DNA from: an uncultured Eubacteriales bacterium
Lineage (GTDB): Bacteria > Bacillota > Clostridia > Christensenellales > Aristaeellaceae
Direction: 5' to 3'
DNA: 61,298 nucleotides
Assembly (NCBI GenBank): GCA_900315315.1
Contig: OMYT01000035.1
Coordinates: 1 to 61,298, forward strand
The notes under the pieces were generated by a model, which saw nothing but the letters and a program-made list of their open reading frames with translations, was not told the origin of the DNA and searched no databases. Positions 42,729-51,770 of the stretch are shown piece by piece. How positions within the stretch are numbered: the stretch's first letter is position 1; every line of letters begins with the position of its first letter. Position numbers and translations under genes: made by a program.

Positions 42729-45011
42729 TCAGAAGTCCAGCTCCACGCTGTCCGTGTAGTGAACCTTCCCGGACAGGTCCGTCAGTCCGAAGCAGTACCG
42801 GTAATGCCCTTCGGGGATCTTTCCCCAGGTCAGCTCCAGGCCTCCTTCGGGAACAACGATCTCATTTCCCCGGTACTCCCGCTCCGTTCCGTCGGCGGAT
42901 ACCGCCGTGAACAGCGGTTCAATCTTCATCCCCGCTTCCAGGGGAATCGACCCGCGGATCGCGAATCCGTTCGCGTCATATCCCTGGGTCGCGCCGATCA
43001 GTTCCGTTTTCCCATCGGCGGTATAATTGCCCAGCAGGTACATTTTCAGGCCGTTAATCACCGCCGGGATGACGAAGCGCACGTCCCCGTTCTCTTCGCC
43101 GTAAAGGTACTCCGCCCGGACCATCTGGTCCCCGAGCATCGGCCAGCCGCCGTCAAACATGGAAAGGATCAGCCCCGTGGACCAGTCGATCGTAGTCTTG
43201 CCCATATTGCCGAAGCGGATAACCTCGTCCCCCTCCTCCCGGCTCAGAACGCCGCTGGCGGTAGACAGATGGTTCAGGTCTTCCTTGTTCAGCTGAATGG
43301 AATAGATCATCTGCGCGGTCACCGGAACCGACGAGAAGTAACTGCCTGCCGTTTCCAGCACATCTTCCGGGGATACCGCCTCGCTGACGCCGGCCTGGAC
43401 GTTCTGGTTTGCCTCCCCGGGCTGGTAGTAATCGCTTCCCTGGTTCAGCAGCCCCGCCCAGATATTGTTCAGCGCCGAGGACGCAGTCGTCTGGGCCGGC
43501 GGTTCCGTTGCCGCAGGTTCATTGTCCGCATCCTCCAGGCCGCTCCAGATGCCGCTCGCGACGGGCGTCGCTTCCGGCTGGGTCTGTCCGTAACCGCTCC
43601 AGATGCCGGAAGAGGAGGAAAAACCGTCCCAGATCGAACCGCCCGAAGTGTTCAGGCCGGACCAGATGTCCCCGCCGCAGGCGTTCCAGGCATCGTCAAA
43701 GCTGCAGTAGTCCCCGTAATAGCCGTCCCAGATATCACAGAAGGAACCGGAACAGGAATCGTCGCTGCCGCAGAAAAAATTGTTCGGTGAATAGGAGGAC
43801 GCCGTCATCGCGTAGCCGGAGGAAGCGACCTGGCTGGTCATGGCGGACGCCAGGACGGCATAGGGTTCGGTCTGCCCGCTGTAATGGGACAGGATTTCCT
43901 GCCGGTCCGCCGAAACGGTCTGGTACGGCAGGAAGAAAGACAGCCCGTGGGCGTGCCCGGCGATATCCGCGGTCGTGCAGTTGTAGCAGACCGCCTGCTG
44001 CGCGGCCTCTTTCAGCTCCGCGCTCTCCTGCGGCAGCAGCGCCGAGAAGGCGTCGCACATATCGGATACATCCACCAGGTCGGAAGCATCCTCATCCAGG
44101 AACTCCCCGAAGGAAGTAAGCTGTCCGCGCAGGCGGACCACGCCGGCCAGGTTAGTTTCCATGAGGGATGTGAGCGCGCTGCTGAAGTTGTTGGCGGCCT
44201 GCATGACGGCAGGCATCTTTTCGGAAGCAATCACGGTCATCGTCGCCGTGGAGGCGTTGCGCCCCCGGGAGTTCTCCGCCACGTACGTCTCCGCCATCAG
44301 CGTTGCGATCTTCTCGGAAGAAAGCCGCGGATCCTCCCGGATCGGGTTCATCCAGCCGTCGTAATCCAGCCCCGTGCCGCTGACAAGCTCCTGGCTCAGC
44401 ACGGAATAGTCCGCGATGCCGCACAGGTCCGAACACAGATCCACGCAGTTCATCAGGCAGCAGTCAAACCCGATCACATCCAGTTTGTTCCCGTTCAGCC
44501 CTTTGGTCAGGCCGTTTTTCAGTTCCGCAAGAGAAAGGCTTTCATCCCGGTAGTTTTCATCATTGCACAGACCGTATACCGGTCCCCCGCCGTGGTCCCA
44601 GAGGATCATGATATAGCGCTTCGCCGGGGCGGCGGATATCCCGTAGGAAAGAAACGCGCTCAGCGTCTTAGAGTCGCCCATGCTCACGCGGCCCGCGTCC
44701 TTCAGCAGCACCGGGCCGTTTTGTTCCATCCGGTAATACTGCACGTTCCGCGAGGAAAAATCATATCCGCTCCAGCGGGAGGTGCCGCCGGTGGCCAGGA
44801 GAACCGTCACCGCGTCGGAGCTTCCGATGCCGGAAGAAAACATCTCCCGGATATCGTCGCTGGCTTCGCCTTCCTTGCTTTCCAGGTCCGATCCGCAGAT
44901 ATAGGCCAGAATGGTCAGTTCCCTCTCCTCCGCCCGCGCGGCCGGAGCAGGCCGCAAAAACAGCAGGCTGCCCAAAACAGCCGCCAGCAGCAGGCATAAC
45001 GGTTTCTTCAC
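42729..45011 (-). CDS. Clostripain-family (C11) secreted cysteine peptidase with IWxG repeats
   Basis: This 760-residue protein has a signal peptide (LCLLLAAVLGSLLFLRPAPA). The C11 peptidase domain spans about residues 30-400, with catalytic His140 in ILWDHGGG and the cysteine near 184 in IGFDCCLMNC. Between about residues 420 and 530 the motif IW-x-G recurs six times (DIWDGY, DIWSGL, SIWDGF, GIWSGY, GIWSGL, NIWAGL) in a Gly/Ser/Pro-rich linker. The C-terminal 200 residues look like beta-sandwich material. It is secreted and probably surface-associated. Substrate unknown. Confidence 0.85.
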   Translation of the reverse strand: MKKPLCLLLAAVLGSLLFLRPAPAARAEERELTILAYICGSDLESKEGEASDDIREMFSSGIGSSDAVTVLLATGGTSRWSGYDFSSRNVQYYRMEQNGPVLLKDAGRVSMGDSKTLSAFLSYGISAAPAKRYIMILWDHGGGPVYGLCNDENYRDESLSLAELKNGLTKGLNGNKLDVIGFDCCLMNCVDLCSDLCGIADYSVLSQELVSGTGLDYDGWMNPIREDPRLSSEKIATLMAETYVAENSRGRNASTATMTVIASEKMPAVMQAANNFSSALTSLMETNLAGVVRLRGQLTSFGEFLDEDASDLVDVSDMCDAFSALLPQESAELKEAAQQAVCYNCTTADIAGHAHGLSFFLPYQTVSADRQEILSHYSGQTEPYAVLASAMTSQVASSGYAMTASSYSPNNFFCGSDDSCSGSFCDIWDGYYGDYCSFDDAWNACGGDIWSGLNTSGGSIWDGFSSSSGIWSGYGQTQPEATPVASGIWSGLEDADNEPAATEPPAQTTASSALNNIWAGLLNQGSDYYQPGEANQNVQAGVSEAVSPEDVLETAGSYFSSVPVTAQMIYSIQLNKEDLNHLSTASGVLSREEGDEVIRFGNMGKTTIDWSTGLILSMFDGGWPMLGDQMVRAEYLYGEENGDVRFVIPAVINGLKMYLLGNYTADGKTELIGATQGYDANGFAIRGSIPLEAGMKIEPLFTAVSADGTEREYRGNEIVVPEGGLELTWGKIPEGHYRYCFGLTDLSGKVHYTDSVELDF

Positions 45012-45053
45012 GACAGATTCCTCCCGGCAGCGTCAGTTCGTCCGCTTTCGGAC

Positions 45054-45596
45054 TCAGGCGGCAGGTACGAAGCTCGCCAGAATCGTTTTGATCTGCTCAA
45101 TATGCTCGTCCGTGAGCGGCAGATCTTTGTCCCCATCGGTGTCCGTCGCGTAAAACTCAAACTGAATCGAGTATCCGTTTGTGACCGTGTCCGCGTACAC
45201 GAATTCGCCGTCCTTATCAGCGGCCCGGATCAGTACCAGCGGGATCTTTCCGGCCGTCACGGTACCGATGAGTTCGGGATTGGCGTCCGCAAACTCTTCC
45301 AGCAGGAGATCCGCGTATTCTTTCAGCTGCTCCTCGCTTGCATTCCACAGCGCGATATCTTTCAGATCCTCATAGTAGACCAGATAGGCGCCCCCGAGAA
45401 GGAGCCCGTCCCCGATCTTTCCGGCAAAGAAGCCCAGGCTCTCCTCGTCCTCTTTTTTCTCCAGATCGGTGGTGTCAATCTCCCAGCCGTCCGGCAGATC
45501 CAGCGAGAAATAAGACGTGCTGAACGTCTCCGCCGCGGCACAGGCAACCGCCAGGAATACAACCGCCGCCGTCATCAAAACAAGAAACCGTTTCAT
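45054..45596 (-). CDS. Secreted hypothetical protein, 180 residues
   Basis: It has a signal peptide (MKRFLVLMTAAVVFLAVACA) followed by a compact domain opening SYFSLDLPDGWEIDTTDLEK. Similar small exported proteins in Bacillota have no known role. I chose ATG 45596, preceded by AGGAGGAAC; the longer frame to 45680 has no signal. It lies 42 bases upstream of the clostripain gene on the same strand, so the two may be co-expressed exported products. Its size and layout resemble the lipoprotein at 51210. Confidence 0.65.
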   Translation of the reverse strand: MKRFLVLMTAAVVFLAVACAAAETFSTSYFSLDLPDGWEIDTTDLEKKEDEESLGFFAGKIGDGLLLGGAYLVYYEDLKDIALWNASEEQLKEYADLLLEEFADANPELIGTVTAGKIPLVLIRAADKDGEFVYADTVTNGYSIQFEFYATDTDGDKDLPLTDEHIEQIKTILASFVPAA

Positions 45597-45704
45597 TGTC
45601 ACGTTCCTCCTTATGAATCGTTCCGATTTGCTTTCCGCATATTCCGGGAAAAGTATAAAAGAAACAAAAAGCGTTGTCAACGAAACATCAGCGCTCTTCC
45701 GCCG

Positions 45705-46433
45705 TTATTCGGGCAGCATCGCGGCGCTGCGGATGCGGCGGCCGAGACGCTGTTCCACATACTTTCGCAGCAGGATGAAAGGTGCGGATGCTTCCGGCGT
45801 GTTCACCCAGCCGGCGGAGCCGGTCTCCAGCGCCATGCGCATCCAGCGCAGCTGCTCCGGGGACAGCGGCACCTGGTCCTTCCGGCGGCGGCAGGCCTCG
45901 CACACCGCGCCGCCTTCCTCGCTGTCAAAAAAGACCGGTTCCTCCTCCACGAGCCGCTTTCCGCAGAAGACGCAGTGATTCAGCCGCGGCTTGAAACCCT
46001 GGCACGCGGAGAAATGCAGCAGGAACCCCGCCAGCAGCGGTTTCCACTCCTGGTCCGAAAAGGTCAGGCGGGACAGCGTATGGAGCAGCAGCATGAACAG
46101 CTCCTGGTCCGGCTGCTCCGGCTCGGCAGCCGCCTCGGCCAGGTTCAGCAGGTAGATTCCGCAGGTCAGGCGGTCATAGTCGCTGCGCAGGGGGTAAAAG
46201 GTCTCGATCAGGCGGACGGAGGTCACGGTAATGTGCCCTCCGTTTTCATGCAGCATGTAGTCCCCCAGGGCAAAAAGCTCGCCCGAATTGAGATTGTGGG
46301 ATTTCGGTTTCCGGCAGTTGCGGATGATCGCGTCAATGCGGCCCCGCGTCGGGGACAGCAGGGTAACCATCCGGTCGTTGTCCCGGTAATTGACGTGCCG
46401 CAGCACGATGGCGGTGTTCTCTGTCTGTATCAT
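45705..46433 (-). CDS. recO: DNA repair protein RecO
   Basis: This 242-residue protein has an N-terminal OB fold (TAIVLRHVNYRDNDRMVTLL) and a helical C-terminal domain with a zinc-binding cysteine pair set (CVFCGK ... CEACRR). RecO works with RecR to load RecA on SSB-coated DNA. In most bacteria RecO binds the acidic SSB tip, which is missing from the ssb gene in this window. Length is standard. Confidence 0.92.
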   Translation of the reverse strand: MIQTENTAIVLRHVNYRDNDRMVTLLSPTRGRIDAIIRNCRKPKSHNLNSGELFALGDYMLHENGGHITVTSVRLIETFYPLRSDYDRLTCGIYLLNLAEAAAEPEQPDQELFMLLLHTLSRLTFSDQEWKPLLAGFLLHFSACQGFKPRLNHCVFCGKRLVEEEPVFFDSEEGGAVCEACRRRKDQVPLSPEQLRWMRMALETGSAGWVNTPEASAPFILLRKYVEQRLGRRIRSAAMLPE

Positions 46434-46529
46434 AAATCCTCGGTCCGGTCGGAATCCCGGTAAAAAAACGGTGCTTTCGTATCTGAGTTATGCTATCATA
46501 GGGGAAAGCATATTGCAAGCGGAGGGGGA

Positions 46530-47132
46530 ATGCGCATGGATGAATTGCTGCTTCGCCGGGCGCAGCGGGGAGATCCCGAGGCGTTCGGGCAGCTGATGGA
46601 GCCGATGGAACAGCTGGTGTGGCGGGTCTGCTGGCACTACACAGGCGACCGGGAGGCTTCGTCGGACTGCGCCCAGGACGCGATGATCCGCATCTGGCGC
46701 GGCCTGGAGAGCTACCGCGGGGACTGCGCCTTTGAAAGCTGGGTATACCGGATCGCCGCCAACTGCTGCATGGACTGGCTGCGCAAGAAGAAGAGAGACA
46801 GGAGCGTTTCGATGGAACCGATGAGAGAGCAGGGCTTTGATCCGGCGGACACCTCTCCCGGAACGGAGGACCAGGTGGTCGCGAAGGATGAGCGCCGCCG
46901 CCTGCGGGAGGCGATCGCCCTGCTGCCCGAAGATCAGCGGGAGGCGCTGGTCCTGACCCAGCTGGAACGTGTTTCCTATGAAGAAGCTGCGCGGATGCTG
47001 GACACCACGGAGGGCACCGTCAAAAGCCGTGTGAACCGCGCCAAAGCGAGACTGCGTGAAATTTTATCCGCCGAAGGGGAACTTTCCGCCCCGGGAGACG
47101 TCAAAAAGGGTGAAAGGAGGTTGCGGACATGA
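46530..47132 (+). CDS. ECF RNA polymerase sigma factor (second)
   Basis: This 200-residue sigma-70 family factor has region 2 (SSDCAQDAMIRIWRGLESY, then ESWVYRIAANCCMDWLRK) and region 4 (LPEDQREALVLTQLERVSYE, then TTEGTVKSRVNRAKARLRE). The first ATG at 46530 and a second at 46536 are both served by GGAGGGGG. Its stop overlaps the next gene's ATG by four bases. It is divergent from recO. Confidence 0.9.
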   Translation: MRMDELLLRRAQRGDPEAFGQLMEPMEQLVWRVCWHYTGDREASSDCAQDAMIRIWRGLESYRGDCAFESWVYRIAANCCMDWLRKKKRDRSVSMEPMREQGFDPADTSPGTEDQVVAKDERRRLREAIALLPEDQREALVLTQLERVSYEEAARMLDTTEGTVKSRVNRAKARLREILSAEGELSAPGDVKKGERRLRT

Positions 47133-47986
47133 GTCAGACAGAAATCAACCCGGAACTGAATCTGGATCAACTGCTGGCAGGCATGGCGGAAGACGTGCCC
47201 CCGATGCCCGCGGACTTCCATGACAAATGGATGAACGCGGTCCGCGCGGAAGCGAAACAGACAAACCAGGAAAAGCAAACAACAAACCAGGAAAAAGAGA
47301 CGAAGAAAACGGAATCGCCGGCTGTGACTCCCATATCCCAGTGGCCGAGAATCCTCAGCATTGCCGCGGTCTTTGTTTTCCTGATCGGGGGAACGTTCGT
47401 ATACCGTTCCGCCCGGAAACCGGCCGTGCCGGCAAACGGCGCCGTGACCACAGCGGCCGTGACCGAAACCGTTGAAACAGACAACACAAAAGCAGCCGGA
47501 ACGGCGATGGAAAAAGCGGCGAATTCCGCCGGGGAAACCGGCCCGCGGATGGATGCCGCCGGCGAAGAAGGCTTTATGGCCGCGGATTCCGCCGCGCAAG
47601 GCCCGGTGATGAACATGGCGGAAGAAATCCCCGCATCGAAAGCAGCCGCCAAGACTGCCGAAACGAATTCCGCCGCGGAAGCGCCGGCCGCCGGCATGGC
47701 GATGAGTTCCGCCGGGGAAACAGCTTACGAAGCGGCCGCCCCGGAAGAAGCCGAAGAAGAAGCAGAAACCGCTGTGAATACGGCCGCGGAAGCCCCCGCC
47801 GCCCAAATCACCGCGACCGAAGCCCCGGCCACGGAAGCACCCGTCCCCGCCCCTGCGGCACGGGAAGGCATTGGCGGTTTCTTCGCGGACATGGGCGATT
47901 TCCTGCTCACGGTCTGGCCGTATCTGCTGGGCGCCGTGGTGCTGCTGGCCGTCATCGCGGCAGCGGTCAAAGCGAGAAAAAAATAA
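47129..47986 (+). CDS. Putative membrane anti-sigma factor with Ala-rich extracellular region
   Basis: This 285-residue protein is translationally coupled to the sigma factor. Residues 1-70 are a cytoplasmic, charged region (ELNLDQLLAGMAEDVPPMPA) with no zinc motif. A first membrane helix (ILSIAAVFVFLIGGTFVY) lies near 75-92. Then comes a roughly 150-residue Ala/Glu/Thr/Pro-rich low-complexity stretch. A second helix (VWPYLLGAVVLLAVIAAAV) sits near the C-terminus. By position it should restrain the sigma factor, but no anti-sigma domain is recognised. Confidence 0.65.
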   Translation: MSQTEINPELNLDQLLAGMAEDVPPMPADFHDKWMNAVRAEAKQTNQEKQTTNQEKETKKTESPAVTPISQWPRILSIAAVFVFLIGGTFVYRSARKPAVPANGAVTTAAVTETVETDNTKAAGTAMEKAANSAGETGPRMDAAGEEGFMAADSAAQGPVMNMAEEIPASKAAAKTAETNSAAEAPAAGMAMSSAGETAYEAAAPEEAEEEAETAVNTAAEAPAAQITATEAPATEAPVPAPAAREGIGGFFADMGDFLLTVWPYLLGAVVLLAVIAAAVKARKK

Positions 47987-48063
47987 TCCGGAAATATGAG
48001 AGGCATTCCCTCCCGTCTGTGATATAATCAGCATACAAAATATAAACTGAAGGCGGTCTGAAT

Positions 48064-51000
48064 ATGTTTGATGCAAACCGACTGAAAGAACCCGGTTATT
48101 TCCGTGAAAACCGTCTGGATCCCCATTCCGACCATGAATGCCGGCCGTCCTGCCGGCTGCCGCTGAACGGGCTGTGGAAATTCTTCCACGCGAAGAACCC
48201 GGCCCAGGTCCTCCCGGGCTTTGAGCAGCCGGATTTCGACTGCCGCGGCTGGGACGATATCCATGTGCCCGCCCATATCCAGCTGGAAGGCTGGGGCCGT
48301 GCCCAGTACTGCAACACGGAGTATCCCTGGGACGGGCTGGAGGACCTCCGGCCCGGGCAGCTGCCGGAAAGCTATAACCCGGTCGCCTGCTATGTGAAGC
48401 ATTTCCGCCTGCCGGAGGAAATGATGGGAAAGCGCGTCTTCATCTCCTTCCAGGGGGCGGAAAGCTGCGTCGCGGTCTGGCTGAACGGGACGTATATCGG
48501 CTTTTCCTCGGACAGTTTCACGCCCCATGAGTTCGAACTGACGCAGGCCCTGCGGGAAGGGGAAAACAAACTGGCCTGCCGCGTGTACCGCTTCTGCGCC
48601 GGCAGCTGGCTGGAGGACCAGGACTTCCTGCGGTTCTCCGGCCTCTACCGGGAGGTGTATCTCTACGCCATCCCCGCCGTCCACCTGTGGGACCTGAACG
48701 TCACCGCTGAACCGGACGACTCCTTCACGAAGGGCCTTGCAGCGTGGAAGGCGAAGGTGTCCGCGCCGGAGGGAACGGTCGTGCGGGTCCGCCTGAAGGA
48801 CGGAGCGGGAAAAGAAATCCGGAATGAAGAACAGACGGTACCGGACAGCGCCGGGGAAAAGACCCTTTCCGGGAGTTTCGCCGTTGAGAATCCCCGCCTC
48901 TGGTCCGCCGAGGATCCGTATCTTTACGACCTGGAGATCGAGCTGACCGCGCCGGACGGGACGGCGGAAACATCCGTCCAGCGCATCGGCTTCCGGAAGA
49001 TCGAAATCCGGGACAGCGTCATCCGCGTGAACGGGGTGCGCGTCGTATTCAAGGGCGTCAACCGGCATGATTTCTGCGGGGAAACCGGCCGCGCCGTCAC
49101 GGAGGAGACCATCCGCCGGGATCTGCTCCTGATGAAGCGGAACAACATCAACGCGGTCCGCACCAGCCATTATCCTAACACGAGCGCCCTGTACCGCCTG
49201 TGCGACGAGCTGGGTCTGTACGTGATCGACGAAAACAATATGGAAAGCCACGGCATGTGGGACATGCTCTGGCAGGGATATATCGGGAAAGAGGAGATGT
49301 TCCCCGGCTGCCTGAAGGAGTGGGAGCCGCTCCTGCTGGACCGGGTCCGCTCCACCGTCGGGCGGGACCGGAACCACCCCTGCATCGTCATGTGGTCCTG
49401 CGGCAACGAGAGCCTCACCGGCACCGTGATCCTGGAAATGAGCCGGGAGTTCAAACGCCTCGACCCCACCCGCCCCGTACATTACGAGGGGGATCACCAG
49501 GTGGACGCCCTGTACCCCGACCTGCGCCTCCGGGAGATCACGGACGTGGAGACCGAGATGTATACCCCGGCGGACCAGGTCCGGAAGTATCTGAAAGAGC
49601 ACCGCGAAAAACCCTTCATTCTCTGCGAATATACCCATTCCATGGGAAACTCCAACGGCGCCATGCACAAGTATACCGAACTGGCGTATGAGGAGGAGCT
49701 GTACCAGGGCGGCTTTATCTGGGACTTTATCGACCAGGCGCTGGTCACCCGGGACCGCTTCGGAAAGGAGACCCTGTCCTACGGCGGGGACTGGGACGAC
49801 CGGCCCACCGACAGCATCTTCTGCGGCAACGGCATCGTCTTTGCCGACGGGAAGGAAACCCCGAAACTGCAGGAAGTCAAATATAACTACCAGAATATCG
49901 TCGTCAGACCGGATGCGGAAAAGATGGAGGTCATCAACCGCCACATGTTCACGCCGACTTCAGCCTTCCGCTGCGTGGCGGTGCTGGGGAAGGACGGGAA
50001 AGAGATCGCCCGGCGGGAAATCGAAACGGACGTGGAGCCGCTGTCCTCCGCGGTTTATCCGCTGCCCTTCGGCGCGCAGACGGAACCCGGGGAATACGCG
50101 GTCACCGTCTCCTTCCGCCTGCGGGAGGATACCCCCTGGGCCCCGGCGGGCTTCGAAACCGCCTTCGGCCAGGGTGTGTGGAGCGTGGAAGAAGCAAAAA
50201 CCTGCCGTCACCTGAGCGGGGAATTGTTCTTCATGTCCAGCCCGTGGAATATTTCCGTCCGCGGGGACCATTTCAGCGTGCAGTTCTCCCGCCTCGCCGG
50301 CGCGCTGACCTCCTACCGCTGGGGAAACACGGAGATGCTGAAGGCGCCGCTCCTGCCGAACTTCTGGCGCGCACCGGTCAATAACGACTACGGCAGCAAA
50401 ATGCCCCAGCGCCATGCTCAGTGGAAGACCGCCTCCCTTTACCTTTCGGCCGCCTATGATCCGGAAACGATGAAGCGGAACGCCGCGGTCAGGCCCGTGA
50501 AGGAGAACGACGGCACCGTTTCCTTTACTATGACTTATGATCTGCCGACCAGCCCCGCCGCTTTCTGCACCGTGACGTACCGCGTCCATCCCTGCGGGAA
50601 GGTGGATGTCCGCCTGGATTACGATCCCGTGAAGGAACTCGGCGTGATGCCGGAGTTCGGCATGATCACGAAGCTGGACGCGGACTATGACCGGGTGCGC
50701 TTCTTCGGCCTCGGGCCGGAGGAAAACTATATCGACCGGCAGGAAGGCGCGCGCCTCGGCATCTGGGACTATCGGGCGGCGGAAAACCTGACCCCCTATC
50801 TCCTGCCCCAGGAATGCGGCAACCGCACCGGCGTCCGCTGGGCGGAAATCACCAACGCGCAGGGCCAGGGCCTGAAGCTGTGGCTGAACGGCGGTGAGTT
50901 TTCCGCCCTGCCTTACACGCCCCACGAGCTTGAGAACGCGGCCCACGGGTATGAACTGCCCCCGGCGGTCTATACCGTGCTGAAAATGAGCGCGATCCAG

Positions 51001-51105
51001 ATGGGCGTCGGCGGGGACGACAGCTGGGGCGCCCGGACCCATCCGGAATACTTGCCGGACGTTTCGAAACCGTTGCGCTTCGAATTCTCTTTCAAGGGAA
51101 TCTGA
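48064..51105 (+). CDS. lacZ: Beta-galactosidase, GH2 family
   Basis: This 1013-residue glycoside hydrolase has the full LacZ layout: sugar-binding domain (LPLNGLWKFFHAKNPAQV), immunoglobulin-like domain, TIM barrel with the acid/base glutamate in VMWSCGNES and the nucleophile in FILCEYTHSMGNS, a further Ig domain and the C-terminal beta-gal small-chain domain (PEFGMITKLDADYDRVRFFG). It hydrolyses lactose and other beta-galactosides in the cytoplasm; there is no signal peptide. An extended -10 (TGATATAAT, 48020) lies 36 bases upstream. No lactose permease or LacI-type regulator is adjacent. Confidence 0.95.
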   Translation: MFDANRLKEPGYFRENRLDPHSDHECRPSCRLPLNGLWKFFHAKNPAQVLPGFEQPDFDCRGWDDIHVPAHIQLEGWGRAQYCNTEYPWDGLEDLRPGQLPESYNPVACYVKHFRLPEEMMGKRVFISFQGAESCVAVWLNGTYIGFSSDSFTPHEFELTQALREGENKLACRVYRFCAGSWLEDQDFLRFSGLYREVYLYAIPAVHLWDLNVTAEPDDSFTKGLAAWKAKVSAPEGTVVRVRLKDGAGKEIRNEEQTVPDSAGEKTLSGSFAVENPRLWSAEDPYLYDLEIELTAPDGTAETSVQRIGFRKIEIRDSVIRVNGVRVVFKGVNRHDFCGETGRAVTEETIRRDLLLMKRNNINAVRTSHYPNTSALYRLCDELGLYVIDENNMESHGMWDMLWQGYIGKEEMFPGCLKEWEPLLLDRVRSTVGRDRNHPCIVMWSCGNESLTGTVILEMSREFKRLDPTRPVHYEGDHQVDALYPDLRLREITDVETEMYTPADQVRKYLKEHREKPFILCEYTHSMGNSNGAMHKYTELAYEEELYQGGFIWDFIDQALVTRDRFGKETLSYGGDWDDRPTDSIFCGNGIVFADGKETPKLQEVKYNYQNIVVRPDAEKMEVINRHMFTPTSAFRCVAVLGKDGKEIARREIETDVEPLSSAVYPLPFGAQTEPGEYAVTVSFRLREDTPWAPAGFETAFGQGVWSVEEAKTCRHLSGELFFMSSPWNISVRGDHFSVQFSRLAGALTSYRWGNTEMLKAPLLPNFWRAPVNNDYGSKMPQRHAQWKTASLYLSAAYDPETMKRNAAVRPVKENDGTVSFTMTYDLPTSPAAFCTVTYRVHPCGKVDVRLDYDPVKELGVMPEFGMITKLDADYDRVRFFGLGPEENYIDRQEGARLGIWDYRAAENLTPYLLPQECGNRTGVRWAEITNAQGQGLKLWLNGGEFSALPYTPHELENAAHGYELPPAVYTVLKMSAIQMGVGGDDSWGARTHPEYLPDVSKPLRFEFSFKGI

Positions 51106-51108
51106 CCC

Positions 51109-51137
51109 TTGACTTTGTTTAATCGTTTACATATAAT
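51109..51137 (+). promoter_or_regulatory. Strong promoter of the lipoprotein gene
   Basis: TTGACT (51109-51114) and TATAAT (51132-51137) are spaced 17 bases, about 70 bases before the ATG at 51210. The -35 lies just after the lacZ stop, so the lipoprotein gene is separately transcribed. Confidence 0.75.
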
Positions 51138-51209
51138 CTTTGAGGTTATGCAGAAGCATGACAAAAAACAGATCAGGGAACGAGTCCCTGAAGGAAAGAG
51201 GAAAAGAAT

Positions 51210-51719
51210 ATGAAGAAACTGTTTGCTCTGGTTCTGGCCCTGTGCCTGCTGTGCGGCTGCACCGCGCTGGCTGACAACGAAATTTCCTGGGAACAGGTTG
51301 AGCCCCTGCTCGAGCAGTCCGGTGTCAACGGCAACCTGTACACCTTCGATCAGATCGCTGTCGCGATTTTCATTCCCGAAGGTCTGGAATCGGTCGAACT
51401 GCCCGATGACAGCTACATCGGATACTTCGCCGCGGAAGACGGTTCCGCCGTTGCCGTTCAGTATGTGAACGTGGAAGGCATGGATCTGGAAACCTACACC
51501 GCTGCCCTGCCCGGCGTCGGCGCCACCGAGATCGAAACCGGTACCGTGAACGGCCTGCCCTGCGTTACCTACGAAATGCCCGCCAACAAGACCATGAACA
51601 TCGCCTTCACCACCGAAGCCGGTTACATCCTTGAAGTGGTTGTCGGACCGGTCGAAGACGACAATGCCAAGACCGCTGCCGGCTTCATCATGGCTTCCGT
51701 CATGGCTGTTCCCCAGTAA
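51210..51719 (+). CDS. Putative lipoprotein, 169 residues
   Basis: It starts with a lipoprotein-type signal (MKKLFALVLALCLLCGCTAL); the cysteine in LCGC is a plausible lipidation site. The mature domain is acidic and contains IAVAIFIPEGLESVEL and FTTEAGYILEVVVGP. Layout and size resemble the secreted protein at 45054. No known family. A strong promoter and terminator bracket it, and its codon usage is very biased (few rare codons), suggesting high expression. Confidence 0.7.
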   Translation: MKKLFALVLALCLLCGCTALADNEISWEQVEPLLEQSGVNGNLYTFDQIAVAIFIPEGLESVELPDDSYIGYFAAEDGSAVAVQYVNVEGMDLETYTAALPGVGATEIETGTVNGLPCVTYEMPANKTMNIAFTTEAGYILEVVVGPVEDDNAKTAAGFIMASVMAVPQ

Positions 51720-51734
51720 TTAACCCATAATCAA

Positions 51735-51768
51735 AAGAGCGTCCGGAGTCAACCGGACGTTCTTTTTT
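51735..51768. terminator. Bidirectional terminator between lipoprotein and htpG
   Basis: AAGAGCGTCCGG and CCGGACGTTCTT pair over 12 bp (one G-T) around AGTCAA, with T runs on both strands. It serves both convergent genes. Confidence 0.85.
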
Positions 51769-51770
51769 AT

